Numbered from the stretch's first letter, positions 34,398 to 45,066 are shown. The stretch: DNA of 64,000 nucleotides from Microcystis elabens FACHB-917 (GCF_014698445.1 NZ_JACJSZ010000003.1:62001-126000); one strand, 5' to 3'. Numbers and translations: made by a program. Notes: generated by a model not told the origin, from the sequence alone.

Positions 34398-34594
34398 TCG
34401 CGGGGCTGCTCCGGCGCCAGCAGCACGGCCCCCAGCACCAGCCCCGCGGCCAGCAGCAGCGGGACGGCGACCCGGTGCCGGGGCGCCGGAGCCCGATGCC
34501 CTCCGCCGGCCGCTCCCCGGCCGAGGCCCCGCTCGAGGGGGCGGGAGGGGGTGAGGTCGCCAGGGAGACTGGCACCGAACGAAGAGGCGGTCAC
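34343..34594 (-). CDS. small membrane protein with conserved CHRHNGVEACRVW end
   Basis: An 83-residue protein from GTG 34594: a Pro/Arg/Gly-rich N-terminus, one membrane helix ([17 protein letters not shown], about 44-60) and the C-terminal motif ICHRHNGVEACRVW with two Cys. I believe similar endings occur in small picocyanobacterial proteins. The 3' 55 bp lie antisense to the end of the HNH gene. It is divergent from the SDR-like gene. Function unknown. Confidence 0.55.
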   Translation of the reverse strand: MTASSFGASLPGDLTPSRPLERGLGRGAAGGGHRAPAPRHRVAVPLLLAAGLVLGAVLLAPEQPRDQEAICHRHNGVEACRVW

Positions 34595-34629
34595 GGGATG
34601 GGGAAGCGGACAGTGATACAGATGTACTG

Positions 34630-35565
34630 ATGACGGAGGATTCTGTCAACCCGGGGGGAGGCGGCAGCCGGATCGAGCACCCGGCGCTGCCCGCCGCTGC
34701 CGCCGCCATCGGCCGGATGCTGGTGCTCGGCGGCGGGTACACCGGCCGCCGGCTCGCCGCGGCGCTCGAGGCGGCCGGCGTGCCGGTGCTGCTCACCCAT
34801 CGCCGGCCGGTCCCGTCGGGCGACGCCCGGGGCTGGCTGCCCTTCGATCCCGACCAGGGGGCCCTGCCCGGCGAAGCCGACCTGGCCGGGGTCAGCCACG
34901 TGCTGGTGACGATCCCGCCCGATGGCGGCGGCCGCGATCCGGTGCTGGCGTCCCTCGAGGCCCTGCTGCACCGCCTGGCGCCGGCCTGGGTGGGCTATCT
35001 CTCCACCACCGGGGTCTACGGCGACACCGGCGGCGCCTGGGTGGACGAGACCAGCCCGACACGGCCGCTGCTGGTGCGCAGCCAGGCCCGGCTGGCCTGC
35101 GAGCAGGCCTGGCGCCGCAGTGGCCTGCCGGTGCAGCTGCTGCGGCTGCCCGCCATCTACGGCCCCGGCCGCAATCCGATGCTGAGCCTGCGCAGCGGCA
35201 CGGCCCGGCTCATCCACAAGCCCGGCCAGGTGTTCTCGCGGGTGCACGTAGACGACATCGTCGGCGCAGTGCTGCACTGCATCGCCCTGCCCGCCGAAGC
35301 CAGGCCGGACACCCTGATCCTGGCGGACACCTTCCCCTGTCCCTCCAGCGAGATCCTGGGCCTGGCGGCCCATCTGCTGGGCTGCCGGCTGCCGGAGGTG
35401 CAGCGCTACGAGGACGTGGCCGCCGCCATGGGGCCCATGGCCCGCAGCTTCTGGAGCGAGAATCGACGGGCCAGCAGCCGGAGGCTCAGGGACGACCTCG
35501 GCTACCGCCTGCTCTATCCCACCTACCGGGAAGGGTTGGCGTCCTGCAGCGGCGATTTCTTCTGA
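34630..35565 (+). CDS. NAD(P)-dependent epimerase/dehydratase-like protein (SDR, YeeZ-like)
   Basis: A 311-residue atypical short-chain dehydrogenase with the Rossmann motif MLVLGGGYTGRRLA beginning at residue 30, YLSTTGVYGDTGGAWVDE with the YGD-type active-site segment, and LRLPAIYGPGRNPM. The YeeZ-like group uses NAD(P) but has no settled substrate. The ATG at 34630 gives a 29-residue Gly/Ala-rich leader; ATG 34717 starts right at the Rossmann fold and is an alternative. The 3' end overlaps a convergent small membrane protein gene by 43 bp. Confidence 0.78.
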   Translation: MTEDSVNPGGGGSRIEHPALPAAAAAIGRMLVLGGGYTGRRLAAALEAAGVPVLLTHRRPVPSGDARGWLPFDPDQGALPGEADLAGVSHVLVTIPPDGGGRDPVLASLEALLHRLAPAWVGYLSTTGVYGDTGGAWVDETSPTRPLLVRSQARLACEQAWRRSGLPVQLLRLPAIYGPGRNPMLSLRSGTARLIHKPGQVFSRVHVDDIVGAVLHCIALPAEARPDTLILADTFPCPSSEILGLAAHLLGCRLPEVQRYEDVAAAMGPMARSFWSENRRASSRRLRDDLGYRLLYPTYREGLASCSGDFF

Positions 35566-35705
35566 GCGCCGAAGATCGAGGGATCGATCAGGGTCGACAG
35601 ACCTGTGTCCTTGCCGATCTTGTCCCAGTCGACCACGACCCAGGCGTTGCGGAAGGCGAGCCCCCCACCCAGCAGCAGCACGCCCAGCACCAGCAAGCGG
35701 ACCAT
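35523..35705 (-). CDS. 60-residue membrane protein, unknown function
   Basis: MVRLLVLGVLLLGGGLAFRN opens a 60-residue protein with one N-terminal membrane helix, then WVVVDWDKIGKDTGLSTLIDPSIFG and a short Lys/Ser tail. The regular composition and conserved-looking WVVxDW segment support a real gene in the otherwise empty space between the SDR-like gene and pdxA, but the family is not known to me. Its last 43 bp are antisense to the SDR-like gene. Confidence 0.6.
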   Translation of the reverse strand: MVRLLVLGVLLLGGGLAFRNAWVVVDWDKIGKDTGLSTLIDPSIFGAQKKSPLQDANPSR

Positions 35706-35732
35706 GAACCGACCCCGACAGCGCTCGTTGGC

Positions 35733-36761
35733 ATGAAAACTACTGCGGATCGCCTCGTCATCGCCCTGGGGGATCCCGCCGGCATCGGCGCCGAAGTGAC
35801 CCTCAAGGCCCTCGCCCGGCCGCGGCCCTCCGGTCAGGAGGTGGTGCTGGTGGGCTGCGGCCGCTGGCTCAGGGAGTGCCACCGCCAGCTGCTGGCCTGC
35901 AGCGACGCACCCCTGGCCGACCCGGAGGCGTTCGCCCTGGTGGACATCCCCCTGGCGGAGCCGGTGGTGCCGGGGGTGAGCAGCCCCGCCGCCGGGGCCG
36001 CCAGCTTCTCCTGGCTGAGCGAGGCCGTGGCGCTGGCGGGCGCCGGCGGCGGCGGAGCCCTGGTGACGGCCCCGATCGCCAAAGCCAGCTGGCAGGCGGC
36101 GGGCCATGCCTACCCCGGCCAGACCGAGCGGCTGGCGGAGCTGACCGGCGCCGCTGACGCCGCGATGCTGTTCACCGCCGTGGCCCCCGGCGGCGGCTGG
36201 CGGCTCAACACGCTCCTGGCCACCACCCACATCCCCCTGGCCGAGGTCAGCGCCCGGCTCGGCCCGGAGCTGGTGCACCGGCGGCTGGAGGCCCTGCTGA
36301 GCTTCTGTCGCCGCTTCCGGAGCCGGCCCCGCCTGGTGGTGGCGGGCCTGAACCCCCATGCGGGGGAAGGGGGCCACCTGGGACGGGAGGAGCAGGACTG
36401 GCTGATTCCCACCCTGGCGCGCTGGCGGAGCCAGCATCCGGAGGTGCGGCTGGAGGGTCCGGTGCCGCCGGACACCTGCTGGCTGGAGGCGGCGGCCGCC
36501 TGGAAAGGCCAGGCCGAAGGGGCGGACGGCTACCTGGCTCTCTACCACGACCAGGGGCTGATCCCGGTGAAGCTGCTGGCCTTCGATGCGGCCGTTAACA
36601 CCACCCTTGGCCTGCCGTTCCTGCGCACCTCCCCCGACCACGGCACAGCCTTCGCGATCGCCGGCCGGGGCATTGCCCGGGCCGACAGCATGGCGGCGGC
36701 GATCAAGACCGCCTGGGACCTGGGGGTGCTCCCGTCCGGGACCAAGCTCAGCCCGCCTTGA
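35733..36761 (+). CDS. pdxA: 4-hydroxythreonine-4-phosphate dehydrogenase
   Basis: Step of the DXP-dependent pyridoxal phosphate pathway. The 342-residue protein has IALGDPAGIGAEVTLKAL, VTAPIAKASWQAAG, a metal-binding His in TTHIPL, GLNPHAGEGGHLGREE with another metal His, and YHDQGLIPVKLLAF with the third. Length and motifs are complete. The stop lies inside the 3' end of accB (14-bp convergent overlap). Confidence 0.95.
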   Translation: MKTTADRLVIALGDPAGIGAEVTLKALARPRPSGQEVVLVGCGRWLRECHRQLLACSDAPLADPEAFALVDIPLAEPVVPGVSSPAAGAASFSWLSEAVALAGAGGGGALVTAPIAKASWQAAGHAYPGQTERLAELTGAADAAMLFTAVAPGGGWRLNTLLATTHIPLAEVSARLGPELVHRRLEALLSFCRRFRSRPRLVVAGLNPHAGEGGHLGREEQDWLIPTLARWRSQHPEVRLEGPVPPDTCWLEAAAAWKGQAEGADGYLALYHDQGLIPVKLLAFDAAVNTTLGLPFLRTSPDHGTAFAIAGRGIARADSMAAAIKTAWDLGVLPSGTKLSPP

Positions 36762-37242
36762 TCCGCATCAGCACCTGGCCGAACTCCACCGGCGTGCCGT
36801 TCTCCACCAGGATCTCCACCACCTCACCGCTGAATTCGGACTCCAGCTCGTTCATCAGCTTCATCGCCTCGAGGATGCAGACGGGCTGGCCGGCACTGAT
36901 GCGGCTGCCCACCTCCACGAAGGGGGCCTCACCCGGTGCGGAGGAGCGGTAGAAGGTGCCCACCATCGGCGCGGTGATGGCCTGCAGATCGCTGCGCACC
37001 GAGACGGCAGGTGGCGGGGGCGCCGAAGGGCCGGGAGCGGGGCCGACCGGGGCCGGGGGGGCGGGCGCCGGCGGCGGTGCAGCAGCGGGAGCCTGCACCA
37101 TGGTGACGGTGGCCGGCGCGGGGGACGGCAGGTTGCGGCGCACCTCCAGGCGGAAGTCGTCGCCCTCGAGACGGAGTTCCTGGATGTCGCTCTCCCCCAG
37201 CAGGGCCAGCAGCTGGCGCAGTTGGTCGTGATCGAGCTGCAT
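36748..37242 (-). CDS. accB: biotin carboxyl carrier protein of acetyl-CoA carboxylase
   Basis: Carries biotin between carboxylase and carboxyltransferase in fatty-acid synthesis. The 164-residue protein has an N-terminal helical domain (LDHDQLRQLLALLGESDI), a Pro/Ala-rich linker (about 50-80), and the biotinyl domain with the attachment Lys128 in EAMKLMNE. It follows efp by 5 bp on the same strand, the efp-accB pair found throughout cyanobacteria, and overlaps the convergent pdxA by 14 bp. Confidence 0.95.
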   Translation of the reverse strand: MQLDHDQLRQLLALLGESDIQELRLEGDDFRLEVRRNLPSPAPATVTMVQAPAAAPPPAPAPPAPVGPAPGPSAPPPPAVSVRSDLQAITAPMVGTFYRSSAPGEAPFVEVGSRISAGQPVCILEAMKLMNELESEFSGEVVEILVENGTPVEFGQVLMRIKAG

Positions 37243-37247
37243 GGCGA

Positions 37248-37808
37248 TCAGGACTCCCGGCCGAGATAGCTGTCGGTGCGGGTGTCGACCTTGATCCTCT
37301 CGCCGATGCTGATGAACAGCGGCACCATCACCTGGGCGCCGGTTTCCACGATCGCGGGCTTGGTGCCGCCGGTGGCGGTGTCGCCCTTGACGCCGGGGTC
37401 GGTCTGGGTGACCTCGAGCACCACCGAGTTGGGCAGTTCCACCTCCAGGGGCTTGCCGTTCCAGGAGACGACGCTCACCTCCATGCCCTCCTTGAGGTAC
37501 TTGCGGCCGTCACCGATCTGCTTGGCGGTCAGCCGGGTCTCCTCGTAGGAGGCCATGTCCATGAAGACGTAGTCGTCGCCTTCCATGTAGGTGTGCTGGA
37601 GGGTCGACTTCTCCAGCAGGGCCTGGGGCATGGTCTCCCCGGCGCGGAAGGTCTTCTCCACCACGTTGCCGCTCTGGACGCCCTTGAGCTTGGTGCGCAC
37701 GAAGGCCGAACCCTTGCCGGGCTTGACGTGAAGGAATTCGACGACGCGCCAGACCTGGCCATCCAGCTCAATCGTGGTGCCGGTACGAAAGTCGTTGCTG
37801 GAGATCAT
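37248..37808 (-). CDS. efp: elongation factor P
   Basis: Relieves ribosomes stalled on polyproline. The 186-residue three-domain protein starts [20 protein letters not shown] and has the tip loop [13 protein letters not shown] with Lys32, the position modified in some bacteria. The C-terminal IDTRT-type ending reads [15 protein letters not shown]. Many proteins in this window contain long Pro runs (FtsY, SpoIID protein, AccB), which would need EF-P. Operon with accB. Confidence 0.97.
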   Translation of the reverse strand: MISSNDFRTGTTIELDGQVWRVVEFLHVKPGKGSAFVRTKLKGVQSGNVVEKTFRAGETMPQALLEKSTLQHTYMEGDDYVFMDMASYEETRLTAKQIGDGRKYLKEGMEVSVVSWNGKPLEVELPNSVVLEVTQTDPGVKGDTATGGTKPAIVETGAQVMVPLFISIGERIKVDTRTDSYLGRES

Positions 37809-37919
37809 TCCGGCGGATCGGATCGGGGGATTGTACGTCTGGCTACACGCCCGCCCGTGGACGGCGTTGGGGGAGGCCCGGGCCGGTTGTGCCAAAGTCC
37901 AGGCAGTCACAGGGGAAGC

Positions 37920-39023
37920 ATGGACCGGCGACGCAGGCGCATCGGGTTCACCAGCACGCTGGCCACCCGGCTGTGGGCCGCCCTGATCCTTGTACTGACG
38001 CTGCTGCTGGCGGTCCCCGCCGCCTGGGCCTACCTGCCCCAGGGCAACGCCGTCAGCGATCCCACCGCCCTGCTGCGCAACGCCCTGCCGATGGAGCAGG
38101 GCGACCTGCAGGCCCTGCAGCACCGCCTCGAGGGCACCAGCGACGACCTGCGGGCCAAGCGCTGGAGCAGCCTGACCGGCTCCGTGCGCCGGGCCGAGTC
38201 CCAGCTCGGCGGCAGCCGGGAGCGGATCCTGGCCAGCTTCGATCCCGCCGCCCGGCCCAGCGCCGAAGCCCTGCTGACCGAGACGGAGATGCATCTGCAG
38301 GAGCTGGCGGCCGCCGGCGAGGCCCAGGATCGGGACCGCTTCCTGGCGGCCCGCCGGGAGGCCCTCGCCGACATCGGCCGGGCTGAGGCCCTGCTGGTGG
38401 GTCCCTTCCCGTTCACGATCCCGTCCGAGTTCGACGCCCTGCCGCGGCTCCTGGGCCGCGCCACGGTGCGGCTCACCACCACCAAGGGTGACCTGATCGC
38501 CGTCGTGGACGGTTACAACGCGCCCCTGACCGCCGGCGCCTTCGTGGATCTGGTGCAGCGCGGTTTCTACGACGGCCTGCCCTTCAACCGCGCCGAGGAT
38601 TTCTACGTGCTCCAGACCGGCGACCCCGCCGGCCCGGCGACGGGCTTCGTGGACCCGATCAGCAAGCAGGAGCGCACGGTGCCCCTGGAGATCATGGTGC
38701 CCGGCCAGGAGGCTCCCTTCTACAACCAGACGTTCGAGGATCTGGGGATGTTCAAGGCCGAACCGGCGCTGCCCTTCGCCAGCAAGGGCACCCTGGGCTG
38801 GGCCCACTCCGACGAGGCCCTGGGCGACGGGTCCTCCCAGTTCTTCCTGTTCCTGTTCGAGCCGGAGCTGACCCCCGCCGGCCTCAACCTGATCGACGGG
38901 CGCTACGCCGCCTTCGGGTACGTGGTCGACGGCCTCGACGTGCTCGAGGAGCTCACCGCCGATGACGGCATCGTCAGGGCGACGGTGGTCGAGGGGGCCG
39001 ACAACCTGCGCCCCCATGCCTGA
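37920..39023 (+). CDS. thylakoid-lumen cyclophilin (TLP40/CYP38-like peptidyl-prolyl isomerase)
   Basis: A 367-residue protein with a twin-arginine-like basic start ([10 protein letters not shown]), a hydrophobic signal ([19 protein letters not shown]), a helical domain (about 45-165; [19 protein letters not shown]) and a divergent cyclophilin domain ([45 protein letters not shown]). This layout is that of TLP40/CYP38, needed for photosystem II assembly and repair; the isomerase site is not fully conserved in the family. A clear ribosome binding site (AGGGGA) precedes ATG 37920. The 3' end overlaps thiL by 8 bp. Confidence 0.88.
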   Translation: MDRRRRRIGFTSTLATRLWAALILVLTLLLAVPAAWAYLPQGNAVSDPTALLRNALPMEQGDLQALQHRLEGTSDDLRAKRWSSLTGSVRRAESQLGGSRERILASFDPAARPSAEALLTETEMHLQELAAAGEAQDRDRFLAARREALADIGRAEALLVGPFPFTIPSEFDALPRLLGRATVRLTTTKGDLIAVVDGYNAPLTAGAFVDLVQRGFYDGLPFNRAEDFYVLQTGDPAGPATGFVDPISKQERTVPLEIMVPGQEAPFYNQTFEDLGMFKAEPALPFASKGTLGWAHSDEALGDGSSQFFLFLFEPELTPAGLNLIDGRYAAFGYVVDGLDVLEELTADDGIVRATVVEGADNLRPHA

Positions 39024-40023
39024 GGGGCCCACCCTGGCGCAGCTGGGGGAGGGGGAGCTGATCCGGCGCCTCGGCGCCTTCGCCCCCCCGGGCCAGTTCG
39101 ACGATGACGCCGCCCTGCTCGGGGCGGCCCGGCCGGGGGGGGATCCAGCGCTGGTCATCAACACCGACGTGCTGGTGGAGGACGTCCACTTCAGTGCGGC
39201 GACGATGGGCGCCGCCGACGTGGGCTGGCGGGCGGCCGCGGCCAACCTCTCCGATCTGGCGGCGATGGGCTGCCGCGGCGCGGTGGGGATCACCGTGGCC
39301 CTGGTGGCCCCGGGCCACACCCCCTGGGAATGGGTGGAGGGCGCCTACGGCGGCATGGTGGAGCTGCTGGGGGCCCACGGGGGGGTGCTGCTCGGGGGGG
39401 ACTGCAGCGGCGGCCGCCAGCGCCTGCTGGCCATCACCGCCCTCGGCCGGCTGCCGGCTGCCGGTGGCGCGATCCGCCGCGGCGATGGCAAGCCTGGCGA
39501 TGCCCTGGTGAGCACGGGCGCCCATGGACTCAGCCGCCTGGGCCTGGCCCTGCTCCGGGGAGAGCCGCTGCCGGCCCTGCCGCCTGCCTCCCGGGAGGGG
39601 GCGATCCGGGCCCACCGCAGGCCCGTGCCCCGCTTCGATGCGGTGGAAGCCCTGGGCGACTGCCGCCCGGCGGATCGGAACTGGCGGGTGGCCGGCTGTG
39701 ACAGCAGTGACGGCCTGGGGGCGGCGGCCTCCTGCCTGGCCGTGGCCAGCGGCTGCACGGCCCTGCTGTCGCAGGCCGATGTGCCCCTGGCCCCGGAGCT
39801 GGCGGGCCATCCAGCGGGCCAGGACTGGTGCCTGTGGGGCGGGGAGGATTTCGAACTGGTGCTCGCCCTGGAGCCGGCCTGGGCCGGGGCCCTGGTGGAG
39901 CGGCTCCCCGGCGCGCGCTGGATCGGCGAACTGGTGGAACCCCGGCCCTGCGGGCCCCTGGGGTGGGTGGAGGGGGGAGAGCCTGTCACCCCCCGCGCCA
40001 CCAGCTTCCGCCATTTCAGCTGA
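39016..40023 (+). CDS. thiL: thiamine-monophosphate kinase
   Basis: Phosphorylates thiamine monophosphate to the cofactor thiamine diphosphate. The 335-residue protein has the PurM-like motifs [42 protein letters not shown] and [11 protein letters not shown], then [14 protein letters not shown] 39016 lies within the last codons of the cyclophilin gene (ATGCCTGA), so translation is coupled. It is convergent with gap2, 27 bp apart. Confidence 0.94.
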   Translation: MPEGPTLAQLGEGELIRRLGAFAPPGQFDDDAALLGAARPGGDPALVINTDVLVEDVHFSAATMGAADVGWRAAAANLSDLAAMGCRGAVGITVALVAPGHTPWEWVEGAYGGMVELLGAHGGVLLGGDCSGGRQRLLAITALGRLPAAGGAIRRGDGKPGDALVSTGAHGLSRLGLALLRGEPLPALPPASREGAIRAHRRPVPRFDAVEALGDCRPADRNWRVAGCDSSDGLGAAASCLAVASGCTALLSQADVPLAPELAGHPAGQDWCLWGGEDFELVLALEPAWAGALVERLPGARWIGELVEPRPCGPLGWVEGGEPVTPRATSFRHFS

Positions 40024-40050
40024 CGGATTCAGCGGAATGGGCCCGGGTGC

Positions 40051-41073
40051 TCACTTCCAGTTGCGGGCCACCACCTCGGCGAGGTCGACGACGCGCTGGC
40101 TGTAGCCCCACTCGTTGTCGTACCAGGCGATGACCTTCACCATGTTGTCGCCCATGACCAGGGTGAGATCGGAATCGACGATCGCCGACTCGTCGGTGCC
40201 GGCGTGGTCGGTGGAGACAAGGGGGAGGTCGGAGTACTTGATGATCCCCTTCATGCCGTTCTCGGAGGCGGCCTTGAGGGTGGCGTTGACCTCCTCCCGG
40301 GTGGTGCTGCGGCTCACCTCGAGCACCAGGTCGACCACGGAGACGTTGGGGGTGGGCACCCGCAGGGCGATGCCGTTCAGCTTGCCCTTCATCGGGGGGT
40401 ACACCAGGGCCACCGCCTTGGCGGCGCCGGTGGAGGTGGGCACGATGTTGACGGCCGCGGCCCGGGCGCGACGCAGATCGCGGTGGCTGGCATCGAGGAT
40501 GCGCTGGTCACCCGTGTAGCTGTGGGTGGTGGTCATCGTCCCCTTGACGATGCCGAAGGCCTGATCAAGCACCTTCACCACCGGCGCCATGCAGTTGGTG
40601 GTGCAGCTGGCGTTGCTGATGATGGCGAAGTCGTCGTGGCGGTACTGATCGGCGTTGACGCCGACCACGAACGTGCCGACGCCGTCACCCTTGCCGGGGG
40701 CCGTGATCAGGACCTTGCTGGCACCGGCCTCGATGTGCTTCCCGGCCCCCTTCTCATCGATGAAGACACCGGTGGCCTCGATCACCAGATCGACGCCCCA
40801 CTCCTTCCAGGGCAGGTTGAGGGGGTTGCGGTCGGAGAAGCACTTGATGTGCTTGCCGTTCACGACGATCGTGTCCTCGGTGTGGCTCACCTCCGCATTG
40901 CGGATGTGGCCGAGCATCGTGTCGTACTGGAGCAGGTGGGCGTTGGTCTTCGGATCGGAAGTGTCGTTCAGGCCGACCACTTCGATGCCGGTGTTCTCAC
41001 CGCGGCTCAGCCAGCAGCGCATGAAATTCCGACCGATTCGGCCAAATCCGTTGATCGCAACGCGCAAGGTCAT
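40051..41073 (-). CDS. gap2: glyceraldehyde-3-phosphate dehydrogenase, photosynthetic type (Gap2)
   Basis: Calvin-cycle enzyme using NADPH or NADH to reduce 1,3-bisphosphoglycerate. The 340-residue protein has [31 protein letters not shown], the catalytic Cys157 in [10 protein letters not shown] with THSYTGDQR after it, and ends [23 protein letters not shown] after the second strand, lacking the strict NAD-type Asp, and the overall sequence match Gap2 and not glycolytic Gap1. It is divergent from murC across 178 bp. Confidence 0.95.
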   Translation of the reverse strand: MTLRVAINGFGRIGRNFMRCWLSRGENTGIEVVGLNDTSDPKTNAHLLQYDTMLGHIRNAEVSHTEDTIVVNGKHIKCFSDRNPLNLPWKEWGVDLVIEATGVFIDEKGAGKHIEAGASKVLITAPGKGDGVGTFVVGVNADQYRHDDFAIISNASCTTNCMAPVVKVLDQAFGIVKGTMTTTHSYTGDQRILDASHRDLRRARAAAVNIVPTSTGAAKAVALVYPPMKGKLNGIALRVPTPNVSVVDLVLEVSRSTTREEVNATLKAASENGMKGIIKYSDLPLVSTDHAGTDESAIVDSDLTLVMGDNMVKVIAWYDNEWGYSQRVVDLAEVVARNWK

Positions 41074-41120
41074 GGCGGAAAGCGGTGGAACCCGCTAGTG
41101 AGAGGGGATTTTGGCTGCCG

Positions 41121-41126
41121 ATCATA
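41121..41126 (-). promoter_or_regulatory. candidate -10 box of the gap2 promoter
   Basis: On the minus strand TATGAT is preceded by CTG, giving TGTATGAT, 48 bp before the gap2 ATG. One mismatch to the sigma-70 consensus. No good -35 is seen at 16-18 bp (AAAAGA lies there), which is common in cyanobacteria. The rest of 41074-41251 shows no gene. Confidence 0.4.
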
Positions 41127-41251
41127 CAGAAATGGGTTCCTGCTCTTTTCCGCAGCCACTGGCCCCGGATCGGACGGTCGGCAAAGCGCAGTCTCTCGCA
41201 GAGGGGGGCGGGCCGATCTGCCGTTATTTTCGGCGTGGCCTGGAGTCGCCC

Positions 41252-42739
41252 TTGATCCCGAAGCTTGATCGCCGTCAGCCGCTGCACTTCATCGGGGCCG
41301 GGGGGATCGGCATGTCCGCCCTGGCAGGGATTCTGGCGGAGAGGGGCTTCCTGGTGAGCGGCTCCGACCCCCGCCCCAGTCCGGTGCTGGAGCGGCTGGG
41401 GAGCGCCGGGGTGCGGGTGTTCCAGCAGCAGACCGCCGCCACGATCAGCGCGGTGCTGGAGGGCCCGGAGCGGACAGGGGGCGTCGCGGAGAACGAAGCC
41501 GTGGGCGGAAGCGTGGTGGATCCCCTGGTGGTGATCAGCTCGGCGGTGCCCGCGACCAACGCGGAACTGGCCGAGGCCCGGCGGCGCGGGCTGGCGATCG
41601 TGCACCGCTCCGACGTGCTGGCGGCCCTGATCAACGGCCAGCCCTCGATCGCGGTGGCCGGCAGCCACGGCAAGACCACCACCAGCAGCCTGATCGCCAC
41701 GCTCCTGGAGGCCGTCGGCGAGGACCCGACCGCCGTGATCGGGGGCATCGTGCCTGCCTTCGGCAGCAACGGCCGCCACGGCCGGGGGCGGCTGCTGGTG
41801 GCCGAGGCCGACGAGTCGGACGGCTCCCTGGTGAAGTTCAGGCCCCAGCTGGGGCTGCTCACCAACGTGGAGCTCGACCACACCGACCACTACCCCGACC
41901 TGGCCGCCCTGGTGGCCACCCTGCGGCACTTCGCCGGCGGCTGCACGACCCTGCTGGCCAACCGCGACTGCCCGGTGCTGCGGGAGCACTTCCAGGCCAC
42001 CAGCTGGTGGTCGACCCAGAGCAGCGAGGGGGTGGACTTCGCCGCCATCCCCCTGGAGGAGCGGGGCGACGGCACGCTGGCCACCTGGCAGGAGCACGGT
42101 GAGGCGCTCGGCACCCTGGAGGTGCCCCTGCCCGGCCGCCACAACCTCAGCAACACCGTGGCCGCCATGGCGGCCTGCCGGCTCGAGGGCGTGCCCTTCG
42201 AGGACCTGCGCCGTGCCGTGGCAGGCCTGCGGCCCCCCGGACGCCGCTTCGACTGCCGCGGGCTCTGGCAGGACCGGGCGATCGTGGACGACTACGCCCA
42301 CCACCCCAGCGAAGTGGCCGCCACCATCGCCATGGCCCGGCTGATGGTGGAGAGCGGCCGCAGCCCGCTGCCGCTGGTGCCCCGGCGGCTGGTGGCGGTG
42401 TTCCAGCCCCATCGCTACACCCGCACCGCCCAGTTCCTGGGCGACTTCGCCGCCACCCTCACCCAGGCCGATGCGGTGCTGCTGGCGCCCCTCTACGCGG
42501 CCGGTGAGGCGCCGATGGCGGGGATCTCCAGCCAGGCCCTGGCCGAGGCGGTGCAGTCCCTCGCCCCCGACCTGCCGGTGGCGGTGGCGACCAGCATGGA
42601 GGGGCTGGCGGAGGTGGTGGCCGGCGGCACCGGCCCCGGCGACCTGGTGCTGGCGATGGGGGCCGGCGATGTCAACAGCCTCTGGGACCGCCTGGGGGCC
42701 CTCGACGAACGGGGTCGCCCCACCGCGCTGGTGGCCTGA
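41252..42739 (+). CDS. murC: UDP-N-acetylmuramate-L-alanine ligase
   Basis: Adds L-Ala to UDP-MurNAc. The 495-residue Mur ligase starts at TTG 41252, placed six bases after a GGAG ribosome binding site; there is no ATG or GTG in frame nearby. Motifs: [24 protein letters not shown], the ATP loop [42 protein letters not shown], and [14 protein letters not shown]. An unusual Gly/Glu-rich insertion ([20 protein letters not shown]) sits after ATISAVLE. murB follows after 4 bp. Confidence 0.94.
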   Translation: MIPKLDRRQPLHFIGAGGIGMSALAGILAERGFLVSGSDPRPSPVLERLGSAGVRVFQQQTAATISAVLEGPERTGGVAENEAVGGSVVDPLVVISSAVPATNAELAEARRRGLAIVHRSDVLAALINGQPSIAVAGSHGKTTTSSLIATLLEAVGEDPTAVIGGIVPAFGSNGRHGRGRLLVAEADESDGSLVKFRPQLGLLTNVELDHTDHYPDLAALVATLRHFAGGCTTLLANRDCPVLREHFQATSWWSTQSSEGVDFAAIPLEERGDGTLATWQEHGEALGTLEVPLPGRHNLSNTVAAMAACRLEGVPFEDLRRAVAGLRPPGRRFDCRGLWQDRAIVDDYAHHPSEVAATIAMARLMVESGRSPLPLVPRRLVAVFQPHRYTRTAQFLGDFAATLTQADAVLLAPLYAAGEAPMAGISSQALAEAVQSLAPDLPVAVATSMEGLAEVVAGGTGPGDLVLAMGAGDVNSLWDRLGALDERGRPTALVA

Positions 42740-42743
42740 GGGG

Positions 42744-43637
42744 ATGGCGACGGCCCCGCCCAGCCAGCCCCGGGCAGGGGTCGCCCTGCGGGACTACACC
42801 ACCTGGAAGGTCGGCGGACCGGCCGCCTGGTTCGCCGAACCGGCCGACCAGGGGGAGCTGATCGCCCATGCCGCCTGGGCGGCGGTCGCGGGGCTCCCGT
42901 TCCGCTGCATCGGCGCGGGCTCCAACCTGCTGATCGCCGACGGTGGCCTCGACGGCCTCACCCTCTGCAACCGGCGGCTGCAGGGCAGCCGCCTGGATCC
43001 GGGCGAGGGCTGGGTGGAGGCCGAGGCGGGCGAACCGATCCCCACCCTGGCCCGCAAGGCGGCCCGCAGCGGCCTGCGGGGGCTGGAGTGGGCCGTCGGC
43101 ATCCCCGGCACGGTGGGCGGGGCGGTGGTGATGAACGCCGGCGCCCAGGGGGGCTGCACCGCCGAGTGGCTGGTGTCGGTGCGGGTGCTGGATCCCCGCC
43201 GGCCCGACGCTCCGTTCGAGCTGGCGGCAGACGATCTGGCGTTCGCCTACCGCCACAGTCGCCTGCAGCAGGAGCCCCTGTTGGTTCTCTCGGCCCGCTT
43301 CCGGCTGGAACCGGGCCACGATCCGGCGCTGGTCACCGCCCGCACCAGCGCCAACCTGCAGAGCCGCACCAGCACCCAGCCCTACCAGCAGCCCAGCTGC
43401 GGCAGCGTGTTCCGCAATCCGGAGCCGCTCAAGGCCGGCCAGCTGATCGAATCCCTCGGCCTCAAGGGGCTGGCCATCGGCGATGCCCAGGTGTCCCCGA
43501 TCCACGCCAATTTCATCGTCAACACCGGGGCCGCCACCGCCGCCGACATCGACGACCTGATCCGGCTGGTGCAGCGGCGGGTGCTGGAGGGGCGGGGGGT
43601 GCGGCTGCACCCGGAGGTCCAGCGGCTGGGGTTCTAG
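42744..43637 (+). CDS. murB: UDP-N-acetylenolpyruvoylglucosamine reductase
   Basis: FAD enzyme reducing the enolpyruvyl group to form UDP-MurNAc. The 297-residue protein has [55 protein letters not shown], and the catalytic Ser in [10 protein letters not shown], ending [13 protein letters not shown]; this is a type II-like MurB with Tyr-loop sequence shortened. Four bases separate it from murC, a conserved cyanobacterial pair. Confidence 0.94.
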   Translation: MATAPPSQPRAGVALRDYTTWKVGGPAAWFAEPADQGELIAHAAWAAVAGLPFRCIGAGSNLLIADGGLDGLTLCNRRLQGSRLDPGEGWVEAEAGEPIPTLARKAARSGLRGLEWAVGIPGTVGGAVVMNAGAQGGCTAEWLVSVRVLDPRRPDAPFELAADDLAFAYRHSRLQQEPLLVLSARFRLEPGHDPALVTARTSANLQSRTSTQPYQQPSCGSVFRNPEPLKAGQLIESLGLKGLAIGDAQVSPIHANFIVNTGAATAADIDDLIRLVQRRVLEGRGVRLHPEVQRLGF

Positions 43638-43664
43638 CCTGCTGCCAGACAACGACCCCCTGGC

Positions 43665-44006
43665 ATGGCCGGCTTCGGACTTCCCAATTTCGGACAGCTG
43701 ACCGAGGCCTTCCGCAAGGCCCAGCAGATTCAGCAGGACGCCCAGAAGCTCCAGGAGGAGCTCGATGCGATGGAACTGCAGGGCAGCGACCCCGAGGGCC
43801 GCGCCAGCGTCTGGCTCTCCGGCAACCAGCAGCCCCTGCGGGTCGAGCTGAGCCCCGAGCTGCTCGCCGAGCCGGTCGAGACGGTCGAGGCGGCCGTACT
43901 GGCGGCGCTCTGCAAGGCCTACGAGGTCTCCACCGGCACCATGCGCGAGCGCATGGAAACCCTCACCGGAGGTCTGGATCTGAATCTTCCGGGTCTGGGG
44001 AACTGA
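43665..44006 (+). CDS. YbaB/EbfC nucleoid-associated protein
   Basis: A 113-residue protein: [37 protein letters not shown] in outline, then [22 protein letters not shown] and a C-terminal helix. The central strand and paired helices match YbaB/EbfC, a small dimeric DNA-binding protein. It is 27 bp after murB. Its last 44 bp are overlapped by the convergent rsgA gene, so both 3' ends are coding on both strands. Confidence 0.88.
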   Translation: MAGFGLPNFGQLTEAFRKAQQIQQDAQKLQEELDAMELQGSDPEGRASVWLSGNQQPLRVELSPELLAEPVETVEAAVLAALCKAYEVSTGTMRERMETLTGGLDLNLPGLGN

Positions 44007-45066
44007 GGTCCCCGTCCAGGGCCGGCAGGCCCTGCTCCAGCCCCTGACGGCGGGTGCTGCGGGAGGAACGGCGCAGCTGGGGATCCAGCAGGGGTTCGAG
44101 CCGGTCACCCCGCTGACGCAGCCCCCGGTCCCCCTGGCGGCCGCGACAGCGGGCCGCCGCGGCCGCCTCCACCTCCTCGAGGCAGCGGCCGTAGATCCCC
44201 TGGCGGTCCCAGCCATCCCCCACCCCGCAGCCGGGGTCGCCCTGGTGGCGGCAGTCGGCGAAACGACAGGGGGAGACCCGGAGGCGGGCCAGCAGCTCCG
44301 GGAAAGCCGCCGCCAGCGTCTGGGGGTCGGCGGGAAGGGCGGGGGTGTTGAAGCCGGGGGAGTCGGCCACCAGGGCCCCTGGCGCCATGGGGAACAGTTC
44401 GACATGCCGGGTCGTGTGGCGTCCCCGCCGCAGGCGCCCGGAGACGGCGGCAACGCGCAGCTCCAGGGCCGGGGCCAGGGCATTGAGCAGGCTGCTCTTA
44501 CCCACGCCGGAGGGGCCGCAGAGCGCGGCGATGCCCGGCGCGGCCAGCTGGCGGCGCAGCGCCTCCAGGCCCTTGCCGCTGCGGGTGGAGACTGCCGCCG
44601 TGGCGTAGCCCCAGCCCTCCAGCCGCCGGCACCAGGCAAGCACCTGGGCCGCCGGCAGCAGGTCGGCCTTGCTGAGCACCACCTGCACCGGCTGGCCGGT
44701 GGTCTCGGCGGTGATCAGGAACCGCGTCAGCTGCAGGGGGTCGAGGGCGGGTTCGGCCAGGGCCGCCATCACCACCACCCGGTTCACGTTGGCGACCGCC
44801 GGCCGCTGCAGCAGGCTGTGGCGGGGTTCGAGGCCCACCACCGCCCCCCGCCGGGCCCGCCAGTCGACGGCCGCCACCAGCACCCGATCGCCCACGCACA
44901 CCTGCAGGCCGCTCTTGTCGAGGCGGGTGCGTCGGGTGCACAGCAGCCGGCCGTAGCCGCCGGGACCGGAGCCGTCGCTGCCCGGCTCGGCGGGGCCATC
45001 GAGGCTCACCAGGCAGTAGTTGGCCTGCAGCGCCACCACCCGACCCGGCAGCGGCTCAGGCCCCAT
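43963..45066 (-). CDS. rsgA: ribosome small-subunit GTPase RsgA
   Basis: Circularly permuted GTPase that acts in late 30S assembly. The 367-residue protein has an OB-fold N-terminus ([22 protein letters not shown]), then G4 [10 protein letters not shown]1 [16 protein letters not shown]2 [10 protein letters not shown]3 DSPGFN, and the zinc site [16 protein letters not shown]. The last 60 residues are basic and Ser-rich. ATG 45066 lies within the 3' end of the tusA-like gene (11-bp overlap); the 3' end overlaps ybaB by 44 bp. Confidence 0.93.
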   Translation of the reverse strand: MGPEPLPGRVVALQANYCLVSLDGPAEPGSDGSGPGGYGRLLCTRRTRLDKSGLQVCVGDRVLVAAVDWRARRGAVVGLEPRHSLLQRPAVANVNRVVVMAALAEPALDPLQLTRFLITAETTGQPVQVVLSKADLLPAAQVLAWCRRLEGWGYATAAVSTRSGKGLEALRRQLAAPGIAALCGPSGVGKSSLLNALAPALELRVAAVSGRLRRGRHTTRHVELFPMAPGALVADSPGFNTPALPADPQTLAAAFPELLARLRVSPCRFADCRHQGDPGCGVGDGWDRQGIYGRCLEEVEAAAAARCRGRQGDRGLRQRGDRLEPLLDPQLRRSSRSTRRQGLEQGLPALDGDLSSPDPEDSDPDLR

